Origin: Glaciecola sp034112105
GTDB taxonomy: Bacteria > Pseudomonadota > Gammaproteobacteria > Enterobacterales > Alteromonadaceae
Assembly (NCBI GenBank): GCA_034112105.1
Contig: JAWUVZ010000023.1
Coordinates: forward strand, 1-13,345
Length of the DNA: 13,345 bases
Reading direction: 5' to 3'
This document shows positions 7,080 to 13,345 of the stretch, piece by piece. Under the pieces are notes generated by a model. It had not been told where the DNA came from and did not search any database. It saw only the letters and a program-made list of their open reading frames with translations. Each line of letters begins with the position of its first letter. Position 1 is the first letter of the stretch. A program made the translations under genes and the position numbers.

Positions 7080-7496
7080 ATGAAGTTAGCAATTATATTG
7101 TTGGGATTTATGTGTGTATTTGCATCTAGTGTAAAAGCACAAGAATTATCTATTGGCCATGGCATTCAATACAGTGGATTAGTTGGAGCACAAGTCGCTT
7201 GGAAACGTGAAAATCACAATCTTCGAGCGTCTCTTGGTCTTGTTGGCGCTGGAATTGGTTACGACTATTTTATAAATGACAAGGTTTCGCTTGGTGGCTC
7301 GCTAACAGAAACCATAGCAACCATATACTCTTTGAATGCTACCTACTATTTTTCTGGGAACGCCCAAGAAGGATTTCGCCTCGGTCTTGATGTTGGCCAA
7401 ACGGATGGTGACATTAACTGGCCTAGTTTGGGTGGTTCGACAAATAAAGCCAGAGTCAAAACGATTGCTTGGTTTAGCGTTGGATATCAATTTTAA
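7080..7496 (+). CDS. Small outer-membrane beta-barrel protein, function unknown
   Basis: A 138-aa exported protein. The ribosome site is GAGGAAG, about 6 nt before ATG. Residues 1-20 are a Sec signal ending in VKA-Q (AxA-like cleavage after residue 20), leaving about 118 aa. The mature part consists of alternating short beta-type segments (for example QVAWKRENHNLRASLGL, GIGYDYFINDKVSLGG, LNATYYFSG, RLGLDVGQ) and ends with WFSVGYQF. A terminal Phe after alternating hydrophobics is the classic signal for outer-membrane barrel assembly. The size fits a small eight-strand barrel. It lies 35 nt upstream of the dimethylarginine hydrolase gene on the same strand, so the two may be co-transcribed. 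I do not recognise a specific family. Confidence 0.65.
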   Translation: MKLAIILLGFMCVFASSVKAQELSIGHGIQYSGLVGAQVAWKRENHNLRASLGLVGAGIGYDYFINDKVSLGGSLTETIATIYSLNATYYFSGNAQEGFRLGLDVGQTDGDINWPSLGGSTNKARVKTIAWFSVGYQF

Positions 7497-7531
7497 CTAA
7501 CGTCATATATCACTAAAGATTAGGAGCAAAA

Positions 7532-8293
7532 ATGTTTACTCGAGCCATTGTGCGCAAACCCTGCCAAGCTATGCTTAACGGACTCACCGAAGCGAATATG
7601 GGCCTACCCGATTACGCTTTAGCCTGTGAACAGTATCAGGATTATATTGATGCGCTGAAAGAATGTGGCTTACAGGTAACCGAACTTCCGGCCCTCGAAG
7701 ACTATCCTGATTCATGTTTTGTGGAAGACGTTGCCCTGCTCACACCAAAGTGCGCTATTTTGACTCACCCAGGAGCGGCAAGTCGCAGAGGAGAAGTCAT
7801 GCATATGGAAGCCGCAATTAACGAATTTTACCCCAACTTAGAACGCATTGATTTACCAGGCCATGTGGAAGCTGGGGATATTATGATGGTAGCAGAGCAT
7901 TTTTATATAGGCTTATCCGCACGCACCAATGCCCAAGGTGCAGCCCAATTGATCAAGATATTGGACAAACATAATTTGTCGGGATCAATGGTTGAAATGT
8001 CAGAATTATTACACTTAAAAACAGGCGTAAGCTATTTGGAGAATAACAATCTACTGACCTTTGGCGAGATGCATGCACATCCTGATTTTACTCAGTTTAA
8101 TCGAATCGAGATCGACACAGATGAAGACTATGCAGCCAACAGTGTATGGATAAATGGCACTGTATTAGTGCCTAAAGGTTTTCCTAAAGCGCTGAAGGCG
8201 ATTCAACATTTGGGTTATGAAACACGCGAAGTAGCGATGTCTGAATTTCAGAAATTGGATGGGGGCTTAAGCTGCTTATCACTGCGTTTTTAA
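7532..8293 (+). CDS. ddaH: N(G),N(G)-dimethylarginine dimethylaminohydrolase (DDAH)
   Basis: A 253-aa cytoplasmic enzyme hydrolysing N-omega-methylated arginines to L-citrulline plus methylamine or dimethylamine, which lets a bacterium use methylarginines released by protein turnover. It matches Pseudomonas aeruginosa DDAH nearly end to end from memory. PDSCFVEDVALL (59-70) is the substrate-binding region. Glu113 in HVEAGDIMMV, His161 in LHLKTG and the nucleophile Cys248 in GGLSCLSLRF correspond to the catalytic Glu114/His162/Cys249 set. The length is normal for the family. AGGAG (7522-7526), 5 nt before ATG 7532, sets the start. The upstream outer-membrane protein gene is 35 nt away. No transporter or citrulline-utilisation gene is adjacent. 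An arginine deiminase is the nearest alternative, but the length and the close DDAH match argue against it. Confidence 0.93.
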   Translation: MFTRAIVRKPCQAMLNGLTEANMGLPDYALACEQYQDYIDALKECGLQVTELPALEDYPDSCFVEDVALLTPKCAILTHPGAASRRGEVMHMEAAINEFYPNLERIDLPGHVEAGDIMMVAEHFYIGLSARTNAQGAAQLIKILDKHNLSGSMVEMSELLHLKTGVSYLENNNLLTFGEMHAHPDFTQFNRIEIDTDEDYAANSVWINGTVLVPKGFPKALKAIQHLGYETREVAMSEFQKLDGGLSCLSLRF

Positions 8294-8896
8294 TATATGA
8301 ACAAGACAGTTACCAAGTCTACTCAAACTGAGTAACGAGAAAGTAAACATTGATTTTGAACTGTTGCATAGGCCTGTCAATAGCTGAACTGGTTCGAAGG
8401 TCTGCACTATTAAGATAGCGAGTAGTGAACGACTATTTAAGATGTCATCTTTTTCTAGCCAGCCGCGTCGCGCCTGCCCTGCCCTGCCCCATAATTCAGG
8501 TTATTAGTCTTAAACCAAATAAAATCAGCCCTGTTGAATAGAACAGGCTTATGGTTTATTTTCCCTATACTGAGTATATATCAACATTGTTATAGGTACT
8601 ATGGATGGCAAAAAATTCAAGATCTTAATCGAGCTCAGCCTTTTTCTGTGATGTCGGCAAACAATGCAGGACTGGACAAGGGTACTGAAATCATGTTTCA
8701 AACAAGGCATAGTCAGAACGTGAATTTACTGCGTCATTAAAAATAGATATCGATTAATGCACTCAAGTTTTACAATATATTCATCAGACATGGATACCAT
8801 TTGAATTCTTTCACGAAAGCTAGTGAAGGCCGGTCGAGCAACGTTTTCGGCTGGATAATAATAAAAGGGCCTAAAAATTTAGGCTAGGGAAATTTA
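8294..8896. other. 603-bp intergenic region without a convincing gene
   Basis: Contains a perfect dyad TACTCA-AAC-TGAGTA (8320-8334) just after ddaH, but without a T tract. There are short tandem CCTGC units near 8473-8488. A 68-codon open frame (8534-8740) starts at TTG, has no ribosome site and no recognisable family, so it is not called. TACAAT (8771-8776) could be a -10 element for the nuclease gene, but no matching -35 is seen. Confidence 0.4.
8869..8884 (+). promoter_or_regulatory. Inverted repeat in the nuclease 5' leader
   Basis: GCCTAAA (8869-8875) and TTTAGGC (8878-8884) form a perfect 7-bp dyad ending about 12 nt before ATG 8897 and immediately 5' of the AGGGA ribosome site. It could be a repressor operator or an RNA hairpin limiting ribosome access. 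Function is inferred from position only. Confidence 0.4.
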
Positions 8897-9574
8897 ATGT
8901 TTTTAAAAAAAATCTTACCAGCGGCGACACTAAGTATTTTGGCGATGGGCATTGCTGAAGCAGCAGAAACGGTCATTGCGTTTGATATGGTAGAAAGTGC
9001 TAGTCTTAATTTAATCTCGTATGACAATGCATATACAGATGCCTTTGGTAGCCCGGCTGACGGCTTTCAGAAGTATCAACGTGGTGTTTCTGCATCCATA
9101 CCTTTTGCTGTCTTAGACGACACCAAAGAATTTAGTAGTGATTCTTTGGGTGTCGTTAATAGCGCGAACACCGAAGCGTTTTTTGGTGTGGTTGATACTC
9201 AAAACGGCGACAATGATGGTGACGTAGTTGCCTCTTGGGTTTTTGATGTAAGCGGCGCAACTGGACTTGGCTTACAAATTGACATGGGTGCAATGGGTGA
9301 CTTTGAAAATAGTGATATTTTCAAATTAACAGCCTCTATTGACGGTAAAACTGCGGTTGAAATTTTTAATATTGTAGCAGATGAGTCAGCTAGTCTGACA
9401 TATACATTGGAAACAGGTAAAAACATTACGCTTGGTGACCCGCTCACTATTCCTGGTAAAGTGCTATCCAATATTTTAAGTCCAGCGCGAGCGGCAATAC
9501 CTGGCAAAGGAAGCCAGTTGAGCCTAAGCTTAATTGCTAAAACCAACGGTGGTTCAGAAGCATTTGTGTTGTAA
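8897..9574 (+). CDS. Secreted ExeM-like nuclease, N-terminal part before an in-frame stop
   Basis: The first 225 codons of what appears to be one 862-residue gene (8897-11485). ATG 8897 follows AGGGA by about 7 nt. Residues 1-22 are a Sec signal peptide ending AEA-A. The rest is a beta-rich domain (VIAFDMVESASLNLISY, SWVFDVSGATGLGLQIDMG, GGSEAFVL), as found at the start of large extracellular nucleases. TAA 9572-9574 ends the frame exactly where the domain sequence continues in the same frame (NLKVLSDFSAEPP). The next codons lead without shift into the catalytic part, so a single substitution, for example CAA or GAA to TAA, explains the break. Translated alone it would be a secreted domain without nuclease activity. 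Confidence 0.75.
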   Translation: MFLKKILPAATLSILAMGIAEAAETVIAFDMVESASLNLISYDNAYTDAFGSPADGFQKYQRGVSASIPFAVLDDTKEFSSDSLGVVNSANTEAFFGVVDTQNGDNDGDVVASWVFDVSGATGLGLQIDMGAMGDFENSDIFKLTASIDGKTAVEIFNIVADESASLTYTLETGKNITLGDPLTIPGKVLSNILSPARAAIPGKGSQLSLSLIAKTNGGSEAFVL

Positions 9575-11485
9575 AACTTAAAAGTACTCAGCGACTTTTC
9601 TGCTGAACCTCCAGTTAGTCCTGAATTATTGCCTATTTCAGTTATTCAAGGCAGCGGTAATGCAACCGAACTTAATGGTTTAGAAGTTATAGTTGAAGGT
9701 ATCGTGGTTGGTGACTTTCAGAATAATGCTGCTGAGGATAATGGCGAACTACGCGGCTTTTTTGTTCAATCAGAAGTAGGTGATGGGAGCCCGTTAACGT
9801 CTGATGCATTATTTGTGTTTGATGGCTCTTCTCCTGCCATAGATGTCGCGTTAGGTGACAAGGTAAGCGTGACTGGTCGCGTATCCGAATTTAGTGGAAT
9901 GACTCAAGTAAGTGCGGTAGAAGTGTCGATTTTAGCCACCGATTTCGCCTTACCTACTGCACAAGTGCTGAACTTACCGATTATCGATGATCAGCAGCTA
10001 GAAGCCTTAGAGGGCATGCGCATAATCTTGCCACAAGATTTAGTTATTGGTGAATATTTCAACTTTGATCGCTTTGGCGAGATAAAATTAATATTACCAC
10101 TAGATGGTGATGCACGTTTAAATATCCCAACCGCGGTCGTTGAGCCAAATTCAAATGATTATTTTGACTTATTAGCAGCCAATGCGACTAGACAAATTAC
10201 ATTAGACGATGGGCGTACATCACAAAACTCTGATCCAGCGATGCATCCGAATGGTAAAGCATTCACTTTAAGCAATCAATTCCGTGGTGGCGATACTGTT
10301 ACAAACGTCCAAGGTGTTATGCATCAGGCATTTAGTGCATACCGTATACAACCGACTCAAGGTGCGCAGTATACTGCATCAAACCCTCGCAAAGGTGCTC
10401 CTGTCATTTCAGGCAGGTTAAAAATAGTATCGTTCAACGTACTCAATTATTTCACTACGCTAGATCAAAATGGCAATCGATGCGGCCCATCGGCAAGTAG
10501 TTGTCGTGGTGCCGATAATGCAGAAGAGTTTGAGCGCCAACGCGCTAAAATCATTCACGCTTTAGCTGAGATAGATGCGGATGTTGTTGGTTTAATCGAA
10601 ATTGAAAATAATGCCGATGCATCACTCAAAGACTTGGTTGAAGGTTTAAATACGGCAATTGGTCAAGACGTTTATGCTTACGTTGACACTGGTGTCATTG
10701 GTACAGATGCAATTAAGGTAGCCATGCTTTACAAGCCGAACGCAGTTTCCCTAGCGGGTAATTTTGCTGTCCTTGATTCTTCTGTTGATCAGCGTTTCAT
10801 TGATACTTCGAATCGTCCTGTTTTAGCGCAAACCTTTATTGAAAACAAAGAGGGTGGTCGTGTTACTGTTGCAGTAAATCATTTTAAGTCGAAAGGGTCT
10901 AGTTGCAATAGCCTAGGCGACGTCGATATGCAGGATGGTCAAGGAAATTGTAACTTAGTGCGGACGGATGCCGCAGCGGCTTTGGCTGACTGGTTAGCGA
11001 CTGATCCAACTGGTAGTGACGATCCTGACTATCTCATTATTGGTGACCTAAATAGCTATGACGAAGAAGATCCGATTGTAAAATTACAATCGGCCGGCTT
11101 TGCTGACATGGTGAAGCAATTTGGTGGCGAGAAAGCGTATTCGTACTTGTTTGATGCTGCTGTTGGTTATCTTGATCATGCCTTAGCATCACCGGTGTTA
11201 ACGCAGCAGATAACAGACACCAGCGTTTGGGCAATTAATGCTGATGAGCCTGATATCTTAGATTACGATACGTCATTCAAAAAAGACGCACAAGTTGCCT
11301 TATACGCGCCTGACGCATTTCGCAGCTCAGACCATGATCCTGTGATTGTAGGCCTCAATCTTTACATCGTTCCACGCGATAAAAATCAGTGTAAAAAAGA
11401 TGGATGGAAAGACTTACGCCGTAACGACGGAACGCAATTCCGTAATCAAGGCTTATGTATACGTTATGTGAATAACGGAAAATAG
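9575..11485 (+). pseudogene. ExeM-like endonuclease/exonuclease/phosphatase-domain nuclease, catalytic part after the in-frame stop
   Basis: Continues in the same frame as the upstream gene; its first usable codon is TTG 9629, without a ribosome site or signal peptide, giving 618 aa. Numbering from ATG 8897: an OB-fold-like domain (GLEVIVEGIVVGDF, GFFVQSEVGDG, LGDKVSVTGRVSEF) precedes the EEP nuclease domain from about 508. Catalytic residues are complete: Asn514 in SFNVLNYF, Glu568 in LIEIENN, His662 in VNHFKSKG, Asp717 and Asn719 in GDLNSY, and Asp812-His813 in SSDHDP. A C-terminal two-cysteine motif, CKKDGWKDL and QGLCIRYV, follows; similar tails end many secreted bacterial proteins. Homologues degrade extracellular DNA for phosphate or biofilm turnover. 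The gene ends at a strong terminator. Without readthrough or internal initiation this half would be neither made nor exported, so it is called broken. Confidence 0.75.
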
Positions 11486-11520
11486 CCTCGACTTAAGGCA
11501 GATAAGTTATTACACAAAGT

Positions 11521-11552
11521 AAAGCCGGTCAGTTAAACTGACCGGCTTTTTT
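11521..11552 (+). terminator. Strong rho-independent terminator of the nuclease gene
   Basis: AAAGCCGGTCAGT (11521-11533) pairs perfectly with ACTGACCGGCTTT (11537-11549) around a TAA loop, and a run of six T spans 11547-11552. It begins 36 nt after the nuclease stop. Confidence 0.92.
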
Positions 11553-11639
11553 ATGCTCAGAATTCAAACCCGTTAACTTGTATGTCAACACTGTGGCGTT
11601 TAATAGCAAGGCATTGAATTATATGACATGGTAAACCCT

Positions 11640-11736
11640 CTGGTGTAAGTGAATATCAGTCCCAAGAGTTATAATATATTTGGTTTGCAGCACTTTTGTA
11701 TTGTGCTCGTCAAGGATGTATCTCTGGCGGTCGGCT
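11640..11736. repeat. Dispersed repeat copy B (ankyrin gene tail remnant)
   Basis: Matches 1545-1656 in the same orientation, starting with the identical CTGGTGTAAGTGAATAT and including GGTTTGC, AGGATGTATC (11713-11722) and CGGTCGGCT (11728-11736), with a roughly 9-nt gap relative to copy A. Read on the minus strand in the ankyrin frame it ends at TAA as copy A does, but no ankyrin repeats are visible upstream. It seems to be only the 3' tail of a second, mostly lost gene. Confidence 0.65.
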
Positions 11737-11911
11737 AAACAACAGCGGCCTTAGGCCGTCCAATATCGTACGGGAAGAATGTGCCAAATGGTCGCACGAA
11801 ATTTTACATTTTCCGATTTTTGCATAGCAAGTTTGCCACCTTTACTGCAATTATATTGCCTGTCTTCTTGAATCTAATCTTGAAACATTAGCTGTTTTAA
11901 ATTAAAGGCAA

Positions 11912-11934
11912 TAACAATCCCGCCGAAGCGGATT
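11912..11934 (-). terminator. Possible terminator of the PEP-CTERM gene
   Basis: On the minus strand AATCC-GC-TTCG-GC-(G)-GGATT forms a bulged hairpin with a stable TTCG tetraloop, directly after the TAA at 11938-11936. The following sequence (GTTATTGCC) is only mildly T-rich, so termination strength is doubtful. Confidence 0.4.
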
Positions 11935-11935
11935 C

Positions 11936-12284
11936 TTAGATAGTGAGATTTACTTGCGCTTTCCTTCGGCGTGTCATGCTAAGGGCAACGAGGCCTAAAC
12001 TAAATAGAGCGAAAGTAGCGGGGGCCGATACCACCTGAATCCTTATTCCAGAAAATCCGATTTCGTTACTAATGCTGGTTACGCCATTATCCAGAATAAG
12101 TACATTGCTAACCCTTCCCTGATTAGTCGCGAGGCAGCAGAGCCCAAGGAAAAAACTATCGGCTGTACCAAATACATTTCCGGTGATATTGTCAAAGGAA
12201 AACTTAACTGTGGTGGCCTCCGCTGCCCCCACCTATCCATCCAGCAAATGCCAACACCGCCAGTAATCGCGTAATTATTTTCAT
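11936..12284 (-). pseudogene. Short PEP-CTERM sorting-domain protein, frameshifted at a G5 run
   Basis: ATG 12284-12282, with GGAG 6 nt upstream, starts a signal peptide MKIITRLLAVLAFAG that runs out of frame at a run of five G (12230-12226 on the minus strand) and stops early. The other frame continues as GAAEATTVKFSFDN to the TAA. Removing one G joins them into a 115-aa protein with a proper AEA cleavage site, so this is one gene with a +1 frameshift. The C-terminus is a PEP-CTERM-type anchor: VSAPA motif at 85-89, hydrophobic helix FALFSLGLVALSM, then RRRK at 105-108. Such proteins are exported and processed by an exosortase. The middle (about 60 aa, with a Cys-Cys pair) has no recognised domain. 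The lesion could be real, phase-variable or a sequencing error. No exosortase gene is in the window. Confidence 0.75.
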
Positions 12285-13345
12285 TAATTGCTCCAATTTA
12301 AATGTTTGTACAATTATAAGTAAAATTCACGCCACCCATTAACAGCATGTCCTCTAGCGGTTTGGCGTTAAAAATAACCCACATGTGTAAAAAATATGAC
12401 ACTTATAGCCTTCGTTTGTTAGTGGTTATTGGCAATAAGTTGGAAGTTCGAGAAATGGCTCAAATCTGTCAAAACTTTTGTCTCGAACGATGTTATACCA
12501 CCCGAATGACAGCAGTTTGGTATCTGAAATCATCGAAGAAAATAGTACGTCCCCTTTCTTGGCCATAGCAGTCGGTCTGCTACGATAGTTTGTATGACCG
12601 GAATTCGCTGTGAGCTCAATGCCGCCCCTTAATCAATTTTGACGACCGGCCGCTTGCTGGCAAGGAACAGTCTGTCACTGTCGCTCGCTCACCTCTGCTT
12701 ATATTTATGAGATAAACTTATTACAAAGTTTTAAACGTCGTATTGTCGATCTGTAATTAAGTTTATGACTCGTGAGTTATACAAATCAAACACTTAAAAA
12801 CGACTTATATTAATAAAGATTGTAACTTATTAGATTCACCCTATCCAAAGCCACATAAGTACTTTAATTTAGTTTGTGACTGGATATTCATCTGTAACCC
12901 CCCTTATTCAACTGGGTGTCAATGCCAATGGAAAACGGCACCAACTGAGCCAGCGATAGGTTTTGGACTCAACGATGTCGAACAGCTGGAAATTATTAGC
13001 AGTCATTACCCATGTTGAAAAATGTCCACGTACGTTCAGGTCATGGTTTCACTAGCGGGATTGAGCTTGCCCCATAAAAATGGGGTAAGGCTAAACAGCA
13101 GACGATGGGAGGATTATCTTCACTAACCGTTTAAATACCAAGTACGCGCTGAAAACAGGTATCTAACGGCGCAAATTGAGCGCCACCTCAGATAAGTCTG
13201 TTTGAATAAAAGCCGACAGTTCGCCGACTGTCGGGGCATGATTGATATAAAAGGGATGGCGATATACAAAATAAGAGGCAAGCTGTATTTTCATTTTATG
13301 AAAAATGATGTTTATCTTACCCGCACCCTATTTTTTTTGCTTTAG
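12285..13345. other. 1-kb region without a convincing gene
   Basis: A 73-codon frame (12347-12568) has no family match or good ribosome site and is not called. Visible structure: the inverted pair GTTCGAGA (12446-12453) and TCTCGAAC (12481-12488); a block at about 12896-12960 (AACTGGGTGTCAATGCC, then GGAAAACGGCACCAA) that faintly recalls insertion-sequence ends; and perfect hairpins at 13070-13085, 13168-13184 and 13213-13234. An eight-T run lies at 13331-13338. All minus-strand frames at the right edge contain stops within the last 40 nt, so no gene clearly enters from the right. Confidence 0.4.
13205..13234 (-). terminator. Stem-loop with T-rich tail, minus strand
   Basis: CCGACAGT (13213-13220) pairs perfectly with ACTGTCGG (13227-13234) around a 6-nt loop. 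On the minus strand the stem is followed by CTTTTATTC, consistent with termination of a transcript coming from near or beyond the right edge. Confidence 0.5.

Larger units (their letters stand above)
11486..11935. other. Intergenic region after the nuclease gene
   Basis: Holds the terminator (11521-11552), repeat copy B (11640-11736), a short dyad CGGCC-TTA-GGCCG (11746-11758) and a stem-loop at the PEP-CTERM gene end. No gene was recognised. Confidence 0.5.

Noticed and set aside
8473..8488. CCTGC tandem units
   Set aside because: Only about three units of five bases; likely chance and no link to a feature.
8534..8740. 68-codon plus-strand open frame
   Set aside because: Starts at TTG without a ribosome site and resembles no family I know; treated as chance.
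9199..9546. 115-codon minus-strand open frame inside the nuclease gene
   Set aside because: Antisense shadow of a well-supported coding region.
12347..12568. 73-codon plus-strand open frame
   Set aside because: No recognisable family, no good ribosome site and atypical composition; it lies in a stretch that looks non-coding.
12896..12960. Possible IS21-like terminal sequence
   Set aside because: The AATGCC...GGAAAACGGCACC pattern faintly recalls such ends, but no transposase remnant or matching inverted end was found.

Overview
The window looks like chromosomal DNA from a marine gammaproteobacterium, most likely Alteromonadales (Glaciecola/Paraglaciecola/Alteromonas-like). This is an inference from gene content: a secreted GH17 beta-1,3-glucanase (laminarin-type) lipoprotein, an ExeM-like secreted nuclease, a short protein with an Alteromonadales-style PEP-CTERM sorting tail, and moderately AT-rich DNA. 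No rRNA, tRNA, CRISPR array or complete insertion sequence was recognised.

Left end (1-1452, minus strand): a tight cluster. A glycine-zipper outer-membrane lipoprotein is followed by an N-formylglutamate amidohydrolase-family enzyme. An ATGA stop/start overlap then leads into a QEGLA-motif (DUF1704) peptidase-like gene that runs off the left edge. Next (about 1545-2140) is a decayed ankyrin-repeat gene. Part of its 3' end recurs about 10 kb away at 11640-11736. A GH17 lipoprotein with a proline-rich linker and an unassigned C-terminal domain follows (2297-4204, plus strand).

Centre (4426-6710): a Crp/Fnr-family regulator without an Fe-S cysteine cluster is divergent from a FixL-type PAS histidine kinase that keeps the heme-ligand histidine and FG-loop arginine of oxygen-sensing FixL. 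The layout resembles a FixL-FixJ-FixK oxygen-response cascade. However, the response regulator gene directly after the kinase is cut to 41 codons, so the local cascade looks severed.

Right half: a small outer-membrane beta-barrel protein and a dimethylarginine dimethylaminohydrolase (7080-8293), then a secreted nuclease gene (8897-11485) split by one in-frame TAA and ended by a strong rho-independent terminator. A PEP-CTERM gene on the minus strand (11936-12284) is frameshifted at a run of five G. The last kilobase (12285-13345) has no convincing gene but holds several compact inverted repeats.

The most notable theme is decay. Five loci carry a lesion visible in the sequence: the ankyrin gene, its tail copy, the FixJ remnant, the nuclease nonsense codon and the PEP-CTERM frameshift.
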